Assembly (NCBI GenBank): GCA_019677205.1
Contig: JAAMXY010000376.1
Location: forward strand, 1-56,989
Reading direction: 5' to 3'
Source of the DNA: Pinguiococcus pyrenoidosus
Taxonomy: Eukaryota > Sar > Pinguiophyceae > Pinguiochrysidales > Pinguiochrysidaceae
Length of the DNA: 56,989 nucleotides
Below, piece after piece: positions 21,542 through 32,946 of the stretch. The notes beneath the pieces are model-generated. The model searched no databases, had not been told where the DNA came from, and saw only the letters and a list, made by a program, of their open reading frames with translations. How positions within the stretch are numbered: the first letter of the stretch is position 1; the number at the start of each line of letters is the position of its first letter. The position numbers were made by a program, and so were the translations under genes.

Positions 21542-24205
21542 CTAGGAAGCCCGTTCATCGGCCTGCAAGTCCTCGTCGGGCACTACGGCGATCTCGACGA
21601 TGGCATCCCCCGGATCCAGTCGCTGCAGGGCCACGCCGGTACTCTGGCGCTGCTGCTGGGAAATGAGATCACCCGACTGGCGAACGATCGTTCCTTTGGC
21701 CGTGGTCAGCATGACCTCGGCGCCGGCACGGACGATTCGGCAGCAAGCTACTTTGTCGTCCCCGTTCGAGGACTTCTTCGTCTTGAATTTGATGGCCCGG
21801 ACGCCGACTCCTCCCCGCGCTTGCTTTCGAAAGTTCTCAATCTTCACCCGCTTGCCGTAGCCATTCTGCGTGACGATCAGCAAGGAAGAGCCTTGCTCCG
21901 AATCCGCCTTGCTCATCACCTCCAAGTCAACAATCTTATCCTGCTCCCGGGTCTTGATGCTCTTGACTCCCCTGGACTTCCTGCTAGTTGCTCGGAGCTG
22001 CGTGTTGTCTGTGCTGAACCGCGTCACGGACCCCTCCGCAGTTGCGACTACGACCGAGTCTTCACTGGTGCATCGCCGCACACGAAGCAGCGCGTCTCCG
22101 CTCTCAACAAGCTGAACGGTGAGGCCCCGCGAGTTGATGTTCTTCATGCTGGAGAGGGGCGTCTTCTTGATCCAGCCGTTTCTGGTGATCATCACGAGGA
22201 ACTGCTCTTCGTCCTCCAGCTCTGCCGAAGACATGGTCACCACTCCTGCAATCTTGTCCTCCCCCGTGAGGGGCATGATGGACGGAAGCGCGGAGCCCCG
22301 CGCTGTTCGCCCCGCGAACGGCACTTGGAACGCACGTATCGCGTGTGCGATGCCCTTGTCCGTGATGAAGAGGATGGTGTCATGGTCGTTGCAAGCGAAG
22401 AACTGGGAGATGCCCTCCGCATCCCGCTTCGAGTACTGCGCGCCGGCTTTGCCGCGGCTCCCTCGCTTGATGGTGTTGAACTCGTCGACCGGCATCCGCT
22501 TGATGTAGCCCCCCGAGGTGAGCACAATGACGCTGCGATCGTTGGCGAGCAGATCCTCTTCCTTGAGGTCGATGGTGGCCTCCTCGTCCATCAAAATCTG
22601 CGAGCGACGAGCCACGCCGTACTTCGCTTTCAACTCATCCCACTCCTGCACCATCATCTTGTAGACGTCGGCGTCGTTGTCCAAGAGCTTCCGGGCCTCC
22701 TGGATTCCCCCCGACAGGTCCTTCTGCTCTTCGTTCAGCTTCTTCGTCTCGAGTGATGTCAGTCGCGACAAGCGCAGGTCGAGGATCGCGTCCATCTGGG
22801 TCCCGCTGAGGGCCATCCCCAGGTCATCCACGAGGCCCGTCTTGGCGCTCGCGGAATCGGAGGCCTTCCGGAGGACGTCGATGACATCGTCGATGCGCTC
22901 GAGCGCAATCTGCAGCCCCTCCACGATGTGGTTCCGCGCCTCGAGCTTTGCGAGCTGAAACTGCGTCCGCCGTCTCACGGTCTGAAACCGAAACTTGATG
23001 AATTCCTGCAGCGCCTCGCGAAGGCCCAGGCGCAGAGGCTTCTTTCCGTCCTTTCCGATGGCGAGCATGTTGCCGTTGAACTGGTACTGCATCTGCGTGC
23101 GCTTCATCAGGTTGTTCTCCACCACGGTGGGCACGGCGCCCTTCTTCAGCTCGATCACGATGCGCATTCCGTCCCGATCGCTCTCGTCGCGGAGATCGCT
23201 GACGCCCTCCAACTCCTTGTCGTTCACCAGGCCGGCCGTCCGGGACAGAAAGAGCGACTTGTTCGTCATGTAGGGAAGCTCCGTGACGACGATAGCCTCG
23301 CACGTGCTCCGACGGGGTCCCTGGATCTTCTCCAGGTGCGTCTTGGCTCGCATCGTGATGCTCCCTTTCCCCGTGTTGTAGAGATTTCTCGCCCCGTCCA
23401 TGCCGAGGATGTAGCCACCGGTGGGGAAGTCGGGGCCAGGCACGATCTTGTACAGCTCGTCGTCCGGCAGGTCCGGATCGGCCACGAGGGCCTTCATCGC
23501 ATCCACCAATTCTCCCAGGTTGTGAGGCGGCATGTTCGTCGCCATGCCCACGGCGATGCCGTTCGCCCCGTTGAGCAGCAGCATCGGGAGGCGGGCCGGC
23601 AGGACCACCGGCTCCTCTTCTGAGGCGTCGAAGTTGGGCAAGAAGTCCACCGTGTCCTCACGAATGTCCTTGAGAAGCGCGTCGGTCGCCAGGGGCGTCA
23701 AGCGGCACTCGGTGTATCTCATCGCCGCCGGCGGGTCGTTGTCCAGACTGCCGAAGTTGCCGTGGCCGTCGATGAGCGTGCCACTCATCACCCAGCTCTG
23801 CGCCATTCTCACCAGCGCCTCGTACACCGCCGTGTCTCCATGCGGGTGAAACTTCCCAAGCACCTCTCCCACCACGCGCGCGCACTTGCGGTGCTGCGAC
23901 GCCGGACCCAGGTTCAGCACATGCATGGCGTAGAGAATGCGGCGGTGCACGGGCTTCATGCCGTCTCTGGCGTCCGGCAGCGCTCTCCCCAGGATGATAC
24001 TCATCGCGTACTGCAGGAACGAGTCGCCCAACTCCTGCTCCAGCTGCACCGGCACCGGCGCAAGCTCTTCGTTGGCGACGGAAGCCAGGCGCAAGCTTGG
24101 CCGGCTCCACAGGCGCCGCGTGGCGCCGGCAACGCCGGCGACTGCTGGCGAGCGCAGCCCGGTGGTCTGCAGGAAGAAGCTCAGACAGAGCAACACACGA
24201 AACAT
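21542..24205 (-). CDS. GYRA: Plastid-targeted DNA gyrase subunit A
   Basis: Intronless, 887 aa. Residues 1-16 ([16 protein letters not shown]) form a signal peptide, followed by an Arg/Ser/Ala-rich transit-like stretch to ~43, the bipartite leader of complex plastids. The breakage-reunion domain follows: [20 protein letters not shown], then [17 protein letters not shown] in the quinolone-resistance region (Thr125 where E. coli has Ser83). The catalytic Tyr164 lies in AMRYTECRL. The C-terminal beta-pinwheel has a gyrase-box-like KRGSRGKAG motif, which separates gyrase from topoisomerase IV. It pairs with GyrB to supercoil plastid DNA. GyrB is not in this window. It is divergent from the E2 gene across only ~200 bp. 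Confidence 0.95.
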   Translation of the reverse strand: MFRVLLCLSFFLQTTGLRSPAVAGVAGATRRLWSRPSLRLASVANEELAPVPVQLEQELGDSFLQYAMSIILGRALPDARDGMKPVHRRILYAMHVLNLGPASQHRKCARVVGEVLGKFHPHGDTAVYEALVRMAQSWVMSGTLIDGHGNFGSLDNDPPAAMRYTECRLTPLATDALLKDIREDTVDFLPNFDASEEEPVVLPARLPMLLLNGANGIAVGMATNMPPHNLGELVDAMKALVADPDLPDDELYKIVPGPDFPTGGYILGMDGARNLYNTGKGSITMRAKTHLEKIQGPRRSTCEAIVVTELPYMTNKSLFLSRTAGLVNDKELEGVSDLRDESDRDGMRIVIELKKGAVPTVVENNLMKRTQMQYQFNGNMLAIGKDGKKPLRLGLREALQEFIKFRFQTVRRRTQFQLAKLEARNHIVEGLQIALERIDDVIDVLRKASDSASAKTGLVDDLGMALSGTQMDAILDLRLSRLTSLETKKLNEEQKDLSGGIQEARKLLDNDADVYKMMVQEWDELKAKYGVARRSQILMDEEATIDLKEEDLLANDRSVIVLTSGGYIKRMPVDEFNTIKRGSRGKAGAQYSKRDAEGISQFFACNDHDTILFITDKGIAHAIRAFQVPFAGRTARGSALPSIMPLTGEDKIAGVVTMSSAELEDEEQFLVMITRNGWIKKTPLSSMKNINSRGLTVQLVESGDALLRVRRCTSEDSVVVATAEGSVTRFSTDNTQLRATSRKSRGVKSIKTREQDKIVDLEVMSKADSEQGSSLLIVTQNGYGKRVKIENFRKQARGGVGVRAIKFKTKKSSNGDDKVACCRIVRAGAEVMLTTAKGTIVRQSGDLISQQQRQSTGVALQRLDPGDAIVEIAVVPDEDLQADERAS

Positions 24206-24407
24206 GCTGTACCAAAGCTACGAAGCGGCGCAGCGCCTCTCTCTCCTCCACTTCACTGATCTTGGCCGGCGGATGCAAGCTTTAGCACAGCTGGACAATC
24301 GCCTGCAAAATCTGCGAGCCCGGACGAAAACGGATCTTCTGGTTGAATACCGACTTTTCCCGCCATTTCCCGCAGTTGAATTGCGCGACGGCCGTTGCGC
24401 TCGAACT

Positions 24408-25350
24408 ATGGGCCTGTCGCGCCAGCTCCTCGTCGTCCTCGTGCTGCTCGGCCATGTGGCCCGGGTTCCAGGTGAGTGGAGCGCGCTGCCTTGCTGCCAC
24501 CACCCTGAGCTCGGCTGAGCGGACGCGTTCCAAAGGCAGCAGCCGAAGTACGTCGGCGCACAAGCGCCTCATGCACGAGTGGCAGACGGTGCAGAAGCTG
24601 GGCCAAGCTCTGTATCCCGACGGCAGCTTCCAGAATGTGCAGAGCACGCGCGAGAACAGCACTTCCAACGACCCAAACAAGTGGTTTGTGCGGCTGGGGC
24701 CGTGCCGGGGCAACCTGCTGGAGTGGCATTTCACCGTGGAGGGCCCGCCGTCGTCGCCCTATGCGGGCGGCCTGTACCACGGCCGGGTTCTGCTCTCTCG
24801 CGACTACCCGGCCAAGGCGCCCCGCATCCAGATGTTGAACCAGAGCGGGCGCTTTCGCCAGAAAACGGACATCTGCCTCAGCGCGTCGTCGTACCACCAA
24901 GAGACTTGGCGGCCCTCGTGGACGGTGCGGACGCTTGTGACGGCTTTGGCGCCGCACATGCTTTCTCCCGCCGTCGAGATTGGAGGCGTGGATCAGACCT
25001 ACCAGAGACGCCGCGCTTTTGCCGAAAAGTCCAGGTCCTTCCGCTGTCCGTTGTGCGGATGCGACCACACGCTGGTTGGGAGAGGCTTCCAGAAGCACGA
25101 AGAGGCGCTGCTGCCAGAAGATCCGGAGGAACAGGAGTTTGGAGGCGCCGAAGAAAGCGCGATTCGCGACGTTCTATTGGAGGAGCGCGAGGAAGCGCAG
25201 CGGCTTGTTGCCGCAGAGGTTGACCCGGGCGCAGAGAGAAGGGAGATGACGCGGCGCTTTATGGCTAGCCTTGCGAAGAGCAGGACCATTCAAGTGACCG
25301 TCCTGCTCATCTTCTTGCTGCAGCTTGTCTTCAAGCCGTTGATAAAGTGA
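24408..25350 (+). CDS. UBC6/UBE2J-type tail-anchored ubiquitin-conjugating enzyme
   Basis: The E2 core is clear: WFVRLGPCRGNLLEWHFTVE, GGLYHGRVLLSRDYPAKAPR, catalytic Cys in KTDICLSASSYH and the UBC6-family HQETWRPSWTVRTLVTAL. After a ~100-residue linker the protein ends in a tail anchor (VTVLLIFLLQLVFK), as UBC6/UBE2J enzymes of ER-associated degradation do. The usual T-P-N-G-R-F is N-Q-S-G-R-F here, so the oxyanion Asn of the HPN-like motif appears replaced by Ser. Preferred model: exon 1 24408-24471 encodes MGLSRQLLVVLVLLGHVARV, a signal peptide; intron 24472-24535 has GTGAGT but a weak CAAAG acceptor; exon 2 is 24536-25350. Alternatives are an unspliced start at ATG 24454 or one at 24571. 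With a signal peptide the protein could serve ER or periplastid (SELMA) ubiquitination. Confidence 0.85.
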
Positions 25351-25550
25351 TGCGAGACCAGGTCTCTCACGCCCTGGCCGACGACTGCACGCCGGTCGCG
25401 TCCTGCGTGACGGGCGTGCCGCGTGTTTATGGCCCTTTTGGTAGGCTTGTAGAAGCGTTCTTGATGGAAAATGGACAAGGCGTTCGACGTGAGGCCTTAG
25501 GCCCTTGGTACATAGATGGAGTCAAAGAGCGACACTTTTCCACACCTCTA

Positions 25551-28500
25551 CTAGTTATCGTTTGGAGCCGGAGCTGAAGCTGGGGCTGGAGCTGGAGCCG
25601 TCTCCCCCCCCTTTTCCCCCTCCTCCGCATCCTCCACGTCCTCCCCCTCTTCCACCTCCTCCACGTCCTCCACGTCCTCCACGTCCTCCACGTCCTCCTC
25701 TGAAACATACTCGTCCTTGGTCAGAATCATAATGTCATCGCTGACAGGATATCGAATCATTCCGTCCAGCGCAAAGCGAGCGGCCGCCGGGATATTCCGC
25801 GGCAGCAGCGGGTGGCGCAGCTGCTGCAATTGCCGCAGAAGTTCCATCGCCCTTCGAATGAGGCGCACAAGATCCCCGTCGTCAAGGACCGTCTGGCTCT
25901 GCAACTCCTTCCATCCCCAGCCCTGCGCCCATGCCTCGGCGGCGCCGGCAAAGGCGCCCTCTAGATCCGGATAGAACGCATCGCTGAGCAGGCCAGCCCG
26001 CCGCTGCCTCGCCGTCAGCTCGTCGCGAAGCGGCTCCAGTGCCTGCAGGGCTTCCTTCAAGCCGTCGGACTGTTCAGGGGCAAGCTTCGGGCCTTCGTCC
26101 TCCTCGGCAAAGCCGTCTTCGCTGCCGAGGAACTGCGCCTCGGTCTGCGATCTTTGGCCTGGGGGACCTCTGAAGCGCTCTGCCTCACCTGAGTTCGTCA
26201 GCAAGGCGGCGCAGACGCCCGCGAGGGCCGCCGGATCGATGAGTTCAAGCATGGCCCGTGTACTCTCGTGCGTAAAGGCCGTGGCGATCCAGAGCTCGTT
26301 TGGAGCACTCACCGTTCCCACCAGCACTCCGAATTGCGTCGGACGATACACGACCTCTTCACGGCTATTCCGCTCTTCTCGAAGCGCCCCGGAGAGCTGC
26401 AGCGCCCGCACCACAGCGGAGAACTCGTCCCATGGACTCTGAGGAGCTGTGAAGAGATCCAGGGGGAACGCCCCGTCGTTCAGGTCTTCGTCGTTAAACT
26501 GACGCACCGCTGCCAATCCCGAAAGATCTCCAACTAGCTCTTGCACGGCCAAGTCGGTCTCATCCGTCAGGCGATTTTGCGCCCTCCGTGCTTTGCGCTC
26601 TAGATTCTTCTTCGTCTTTCGCACCGATCGAATCTCCTTGCTCAGCCTCGTCAGCTCGGCGAGCAACGCCATGTTCTCTTCCCTGGTCTGTGTTGCCTCG
26701 CCCAGGAACTGGTAGATCTGCAGGCTCTTCAGGTCACCCAGGACGCGGTAGACCAGGTTCCGCTGCGCCGCGACTTCTCCTGGCGCGCTTTCGAATTCGT
26801 CGCTGCCCAGCCACATGGATGCCGGGGCTGCGGCTATCCTCATCGCGTCGGCAACCACCTCGCCAAGATCGGTTCCTGCGGCCTTGAGGTCGAGCACCCA
26901 CCAACTCTCGTCTGATGGACGCTTCTTTTCGTCCGCACTCCACTCCGGGGGAAAGTCTTTCTTGAGCTCCACGTCATCCGAGGTCAAGAATTGGCGGGTT
27001 GCAGCCGTGGCTTCTTCGGAGGGACTGGCGCGATTCCATAGGCCCCGACGCAGCGCCGCCTCTGGATTTGATCCGGTCTCCAGCTCGAGGAGCCTGCCGA
27101 GCTCAAATGCCTGCGTGGTCGGAATCCCGGCATCGTCGTCCACGTCGACGTCAAGAATCTGGTCAGCACTTATCGCGAGAAGCCTCGGATCACGGCCTTC
27201 TGAATCAGCAGTCGACGGCGGCTGGAGGACGACGTAGTCCGCCTCGCGCAACGAGTCCTCCAAACCGGCAAACACTTCCCCGAGCAGAACTCCCCAGCTG
27301 CCATCCACCAGCACGACCGCTGAGCCGTCCCGCGCACCAAGCAGAACCACCTCGACGATGTCTTTCGCCTGGCGATATCGCTGATCGGCGAGCGTCTGTT
27401 CGATGCTCAGCTCTACCTTTCCCCTCTCCACCAGTTTCTGGTACTGCGCAAGCTCGGCTTCTAGCCAGTCTTGAAACTCCATCTGGACTCCCGTGTCCGA
27501 GGTCAGCAAGGGCTCTGCGAGCGGCCTGAGAGGCTTGCTTCGCTCTTCGAATTGTGCCTCTAGGGCGCTGAGATCGCTCTTTGCCTTCTCCGAGGCGTCT
27601 AGACGCCGCTGAGCGTTTTGCTCAATGCTGCGGCGAGTCGCCCACGAACCGAAGGACTGCTCCACGAACACCTTGCAAGCGTCCAGCTGACCCATGTTGA
27701 GGGACAGGCGGCTGATTGCCATGCTGTATCCAGCGCGCCACTGCGACTCGATCGGCTCAAGCTGCTGGAGCAGGCGGGAGGCGGCCTCGCCAGGACCTTC
27801 CCAGTCGCTTCGAAGAAGGACGACGTCCCCGCTGGTGTCTAAACCGCGACGCCCGGCTCGGCCCGCCATTTGCAGCAGGGCGTTTGTGGAAAGGGCCTCG
27901 AAACCGTCGTCCCCTCGCTTGCTCAGCGCGGTGATGGCCGTGGCCCGCGCCGGGAGGTTGATGCCGGCCGCGAGGGTCTCTGTGCAGAAAAGGACCTTCA
28001 CAAGGCTCTCTTTGAAGAGCTCCTCGACGAGGCCGCGGTAGAGCGGAAGCAGGCCGGCGTGGTGCGTTCCCACGCCAAAGAGGAGCTGCTGCACGGCGTC
28101 CCTCGGCAGCGACACGTCTGGATGCTCTTCTCGAAATGCGGCGACGCGCTCTCGCACCTGAAGCTGCTCCGCCGCGGTGAGCAGCGAATCTCCGCTGGAT
28201 TCTGCTTCGCTACTTCCCTTCTTCTCCCGGCGCTGCTTGGCGGGCAGCGAGTTGCCAGTGCTCGACACCTGACTTGCCGCCCGCTCGATCCCGGCTCTGC
28301 TGAACAGGAACACCAGGGCGGGCACCTTCTCCTCCCTCGCAAGCTGCCGCACCAGGTACGGATAGGAAGGCACGGCGATGGACACCGGGCGACCCCTCGC
28401 CTTGTCGAAGATCTTCCCACCATCTCTCTCTCGTCGGTTTTTCCGGCCAGGAGCGTACCGGTCAAAGCCAGGCCTTCTTCTGCGCGTGTCTCCGCCCGTG

Positions 28501-29864
28501 TCGTCTTCGAAAAGGTCCTGAAGGGACTTCTTCACCTTCGCTTCGATCTTGCTCTCGCTGTGAAGCGCGTCTACGTTTATGGCCAGCCCCCTCGCGGCGT
28601 TTCTCGAGAACTGACTCTGGAATCGCCCCCTCTTGCCCCTCTGCTGCCGATAGTCCTCCTTGGCGCGCAGCGGCGAGGGCGCCGTAAAGCGGCCGTTGCG
28701 GAGGTGCTGATTGCCGGCGTACTTGATGGCGGCACCGCGGACGCTGCTGCCCCAGGCAGGCAGGCCGTGCGGAGCTCCGGGCCCCATGTCTCCGTCCTCG
28801 AAGAGCGGGAACAGGCCTTCGCTGTTGCAGTACGAGAAGGACAGGGGAACCGGCCGAGCGCCTCGGAAGGTGACCAAGTCCGTCGGGACTTCCTTGATGT
28901 CAGACATCCACGCAGCGAGATCCTCCGCGTTCAAGCACGTAGCGCTCAGGGCCACGATGCGCGTGTGCTCGGGGCAAGAGACCACAATCTCCTCCCAGAC
29001 CGTGCCGCGGTAACGGTCGCCAAGGTAGTGGAACTCGTCGAGGACCACGACATCCACGTCGAGGAGCTCGGCAGCGCGCCCGAAGTTTTCCACGATGCCG
29101 TCACTGCTGTACATGATATTGCGCAGAATCTCCGTGGTCATCACCAGCAGCGGAGCCTGCGGCGAAACGATCAGCACCGGGCCCCCTTTGGTCCACGCGT
29201 CGGAAGGGAAGGCAGCCGCTCGGATGCTCACGTACCCCTCGGTTGATCGCGACATCTCCGGTGACAAGTCCCACATTCTCGGCACCATACTCCTCTGAGA
29301 AGTCCACGTACTTCTGGTTGGACAAGGCCTTCAGAGGGGTCGTGTAGATGCACTTCCTGAGCAGCAGAGGTGCAGGACAGATGAGCTTATACGAAAGCTC
29401 AACTCCGAAGAAGCCGTGCTTTTTTTTTTTCACCTCCCGAGCTTCGCCAGCGCCGCAAAGGCTGCAATCTCGCCGATCACCGTCTTCCCCGCCCCCGTCG
29501 GCGCGGTGGCAATGACGTTCCTGCCTCTTGCCAGCACAGCAGCCGCCTCGGTCTGGAAGTCGTCCAGCGGGAACGGGAACAGCTCGGCCAGAACCGCCGG
29601 ATCCAGCGCCGTGACCTTCTTCTGGGTCACCAAGCTGCGTAGGAGGTCTACGCGCTCCGCCCCACCAACGCCTCGAAGCTCTGCGGCGTCTGATACTCCA
29701 CTTGAAGCCCGGCGGAGGGAGCCCGAGCGCCGCGGCAGCCCTGCAAGGCGAAGCACTCGCCACGAAGAGCGGCCGGGAGGCGCCCAGGGCCGCGCCGGGC
29801 TTGCGAGCAGTCCCAGCAGGCCAAGCATGGACAGCTTCGCCCGGAAGGAGAGCAAGGACCTCAT
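25551..29864 (-). CDS. ISE2: Plastid Ski2-like DExH RNA helicase (ISE2 type)
   Basis: Minus-strand exons 29864-29434, 29356-29236 and 29156-25551 (1385 aa). Introns are 77 and 79 bp; phases 2 and 0 match. The leader MLGLLGLLASPARPWAPPG (also an internal ATG at 29828) is a signal peptide followed by an aromatic residue, like heterokont-type plastid leaders. Motif I is ATAPTGAGKT, motif Ia IYTTPLKALSNQKY (made by the first splice), then INRGAPLLVMTTEILRN (second splice), motif II DEFH in VVLDEFHYLGDRYRG, motif III LSATC, and motif VI QMAGRAGRRG. The long C-terminal region and overall order match the Arabidopsis chloroplast helicase ISE2, which acts in plastid RNA processing. Motif II reads DEFH rather than the usual DEVH. 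The C-terminus ends in an acidic EDVEDVEDVE run encoded by a 9-bp DNA repeat and a (PA)n tail. Confidence 0.9.
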
Positions 29865-30343
29865 GCTGCTCTACACAGGGCGCCGTGTGGCGTTCTGCCG
29901 GGTGACGCAGATGCATGCGGGCGCAATCCATAGCTTGGCTTCTGGTTTTTCGAAGGTTTCTGAGCGTGACAGAGGGAGGAAAAGGGTGGGGTACCCCTGT
30001 GGAAGTACCTCACCGGTCCTTGAATTTCTCTTTTTTGAAATTGGGAGTGGCGGCTGGCGGCCGCTCCCAGGATTGTCAGCTGACAGACGACGGACGATGG
30101 AAGGTTCCTCCAACCCAGTCAGGCGAGTGATTGGCCGGTCCGGCGATTCCGCCGGCCCCATTGGCCCAGGCTGAAAGGGTACGAAGACATTCCACCGGTT
30201 GGCGTTGCATCGCCATAGAACACGGTCGCAGAGGCTCTGCGACGCACAGTTTCACGTGGCTTCAGTTTTCTCCGCCTCGCATGGTGATGGCGCTTGTACG
30301 ACGGCTCCTCCCAATGCTGTGACGCGCGACTGACCAGAGCGAG
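29865..30343. promoter_or_regulatory. Divergent promoter region, ISE2-like helicase / K+ channel
   Basis: A 479-bp head-to-head spacer. It is only mildly AT-enriched (about 29940-30045), with TTTTTTGAAATT-type words. No gene seen. Confidence 0.4.
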
Positions 30344-32719
30344 ATGCAGAAGGAGCCCGGGGCGTCTGATGCGGTGGGCGGCGCCCTCGTCGACTCCGGC
30401 CGCTCGGCGCCGTCGCGGCTGGAGATCGGTATTCCGCTGGTGCCTGTCTCCAGAGGCATGCTCGCCAGTCCGGCCACGTCCATGCGGCGAGTGGAGTCCA
30501 TGAAGGTGCTGGCCCAGGCGTCGCTGTCCTCGCCCTTGGAGCGCGCGGGCAGCGTCGCTCGCTTCGTGGACTCGACCCGGAGGCACGGCGGGATCCTTCA
30601 GCGGGGCACGGAACTGATTCTGGGCAAGAACGACGGCCAAGAGGCGGGATCGCCGCAGAGCGAGAGGCGCCAGAGCGACGAGTTCGTGTCCGTCAAGGCC
30701 TACTCGAAGGAAAGCTGGCCGTGGTACGTTCGGGTGGCCTACTCGATCGGCCGCTTCTTCACGAAGCACCTCGCGAGCATCGTTGCCATCGCGCTCTTCT
30801 ACGGCATTGGCGTCGCAGTCTTCTGCAGCATCGAGTCCAGAGACTGCGACGACCAGCCGGCGCCGAAGATCTATGTGGGGACCTTGGGGGACTGCGAGAA
30901 CTGTACCTTCGTCCAGTATGATCCAGAGGCGGGCGAGGTCGTTCGAGACGTCTGCCGCCGACGATGGACCGTCATTGACGCCATCTACTTCTCCACGGTG
31001 ACCGTGACCACGGTTGGATACGGCGACATCACGCCGGAGACGAACAGTGGCCGGGTCTTTGCGTTTTTCTGGATCCTCTTCGGCCTCTGCGTGGTGCTTT
31101 CCGTCGTGTCCAAGCTGGCCGAGTACGCCCTGCAGAAGGCCCAGGAGAAGATCAGCAAGCGGAAGGCCGCGGAGGCACGGGCGCGTCGCCAGCGACGAAA
31201 GCGGCGAAAGCACCTCCGGAGGCTTTCCGGGTCGCGAGAGAACGATCTGAGAAGCCTCGTGGAGTGGCAGACCCAGCGAGACGCGGAGCTGCTGGCGAGG
31301 CATTCGCCCGACCAGGCAGGCCTGACGGAAAGCATCAGATCAAGGCCACAGACGATGGAGTCCATGGCCCTCGATTCCGGCCTCCCTTGGTTTGCCGCCT
31401 CGCCAGCGGGGCGTGGCCGCGCCTTGGAGAACTCCGCCGTCGAGGGCACCACGGCAGCTGCCTTCGGCGCCTGCTCGAGTAGGTCGGGGTCGCCCACCCG
31501 CTTCTCGCCCGAGTTGGGCATGGGCTACCGCACGCAGAGTGCCTTCAATCTCCACACGTCGTCGTCGGACGGCGCCTTGGTGCTTCAGGCGCAGCAAACG
31601 CATCGGCGGTCGGTGTCTGCGACCTCCGTGCCCATCGCCATCTCCCCCTGTGGCTCCAACGCCGACTCTGTTCCCTATTCCCGCGCCGAGTCGGTCGGCG
31701 TGCAGTCCGTTGGAGCGCACTCCACCGGTTTGCAAAGCGTCTACGTCCCAGAGATCCCCGCCGAGGAGAGCTACTTCGTTCGGATGCTCTTTGCGTTTGG
31801 TGTGTACCTTCTCTCCGTCGTCATCGGCGCGGCGTTTGTCAAGTTCCACGAGGATTTCTCGCTGCTGGACTCCTTCTGGTGGGCGTTTGTGACGACCAAC
31901 ACGATAGGGTACGGGGACCTTCCTCTCGCGAAGGAGTCGTCCCGGATATTCTGCGTCTTCTACCTGCTTGCGGCCGTGGCCCTCGCGGCGGTCGGCCTCG
32001 GTCAAGTCAACGCAACGCACTTGGAGATGCTGCATGACGACAAGCAGAAACGGCTGCTCAAGCGGAAGCTGGACGTTCCTCAGCTGCTGGCCTTGGGGGA
32101 TGGAGAAGGCGTGGACAAGTTCACGTTCGTCACGGGGATGCTCGTTGTCATGGAGAAGATCACGGAGGAGGACATCGCGGTGTGGTCCGATCGCTTCGAC
32201 GAACTCGACAAGGTGAAGGATGGCTACCTGGACATCCACGATCTGGCCGCCATAGCAGAAGAGGAAGAAGAGCGAACTCGCCAGGAGGAAGAGGCCGAGA
32301 TTGTGGCCCGCAAGAGCAGGGGTCGGCTCGGTCCGTTGCTCAACCTCGGCACGAAGGAGTTCTGGAATCAGATCCGCAGGTCGTGGAGCCAGGAGACGCA
32401 GGTCGAGAACGTTGACGACGACGACTTTGCCATCTTTCATATGGGCGCAGACGCCAGGCATGCTCTACGCTCGCAAACGCCGACGCTTCGGTCGCCGATC
32501 CGGCGTGTCCCCACTCTTGAAGAGCTTCGTGAAGAAGGCTTGGCATCGACGGAAGCGGAGCTTGCGAGGAGGAGCAGCCGCAGCGGACACTCCATGGTCA
32601 GCCGAAGGCTGAGAATGCACTCGTCAGAGTCGGTGGAAGCCCTGGAAGCGGACAGCTCGGATGATTCGACCGGGTCCTCTCCCCGAGAGTTTGACGAAGA
32701 GAAGGACTCCCCAGTATGA
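30344..32719 (+). CDS. Two-pore-domain potassium channel with long central linker
   Basis: Intronless, 791 aa. It has two pore modules. The first has TM helix IVAIALFYGIGVAVF, filter TVTVTTVGYGDITPE (~220) and helix VFAFFWILFGLCVVLSVVSK. The second has MLFAFGVYLLSVVIGAAFV, filter TNTIGYGDLPLA (~518) and IFCVFYLLAAVALAAVGLG. Both filters are T-x-G-Y-G-D, so K+ selectivity is expected. The N-terminal ~120 residues and the ~230-residue linker between modules are cytosolic, rich in Ser/Arg (HRRSVSATS). After the second pore an EF-hand-like loop (DKVKDGYLDIHDL) lies at ~625, as in plant TPK channels regulated by Ca2+; its position 3 is Val instead of an acidic residue. The tail has further basophilic Ser sites. 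It probably acts in a vacuolar, plastid or plasma membrane; location is not visible. Confidence 0.93.
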   Translation: MQKEPGASDAVGGALVDSGRSAPSRLEIGIPLVPVSRGMLASPATSMRRVESMKVLAQASLSSPLERAGSVARFVDSTRRHGGILQRGTELILGKNDGQEAGSPQSERRQSDEFVSVKAYSKESWPWYVRVAYSIGRFFTKHLASIVAIALFYGIGVAVFCSIESRDCDDQPAPKIYVGTLGDCENCTFVQYDPEAGEVVRDVCRRRWTVIDAIYFSTVTVTTVGYGDITPETNSGRVFAFFWILFGLCVVLSVVSKLAEYALQKAQEKISKRKAAEARARRQRRKRRKHLRRLSGSRENDLRSLVEWQTQRDAELLARHSPDQAGLTESIRSRPQTMESMALDSGLPWFAASPAGRGRALENSAVEGTTAAAFGACSSRSGSPTRFSPELGMGYRTQSAFNLHTSSSDGALVLQAQQTHRRSVSATSVPIAISPCGSNADSVPYSRAESVGVQSVGAHSTGLQSVYVPEIPAEESYFVRMLFAFGVYLLSVVIGAAFVKFHEDFSLLDSFWWAFVTTNTIGYGDLPLAKESSRIFCVFYLLAAVALAAVGLGQVNATHLEMLHDDKQKRLLKRKLDVPQLLALGDGEGVDKFTFVTGMLVVMEKITEEDIAVWSDRFDELDKVKDGYLDIHDLAAIAEEEEERTRQEEEAEIVARKSRGRLGPLLNLGTKEFWNQIRRSWSQETQVENVDDDDFAIFHMGADARHALRSQTPTLRSPIRRVPTLEELREEGLASTEAELARRSSRSGHSMVSRRLRMHSSESVEALEADSSDDSTGSSPREFDEEKDSPV

Positions 32720-32946
32720 TACGGTACCATATGCATCTCTAACGTCTCCCGCGCCACTGCGCCGATCGAATAGAGAACCAACGTCCATGAGAGATCCAAC
32801 GCGTGTGAGCTCGACAGCGCTGCCCAAGCGGGGCATCTACGGTGGGAAGCAAGGAGTCCTCTGCACCGATGCCGTTGCCTGGAATAGCTTCGTAAAGAGA
32901 GGCGGAGCGGGAGGGCGAGCCACCGACGACACCAAGATGGTATGCT

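Noticed and set aside
24343-24453. Upstream extension of the E2 frame before ATG 24454
   Set aside because: There is no ATG in this part, and the sequence has a (S)n run and no similarity to UBC6 N-termini.
27870-29246. 458-aa plus-strand open frame
   Set aside because: It is antisense to the helicase motifs of the ISE2-like gene, which are firmly identified.
31340-32461. 373-aa minus-strand open frame
   Set aside because: It is antisense to the second pore of the K+ channel. No plausible domain.
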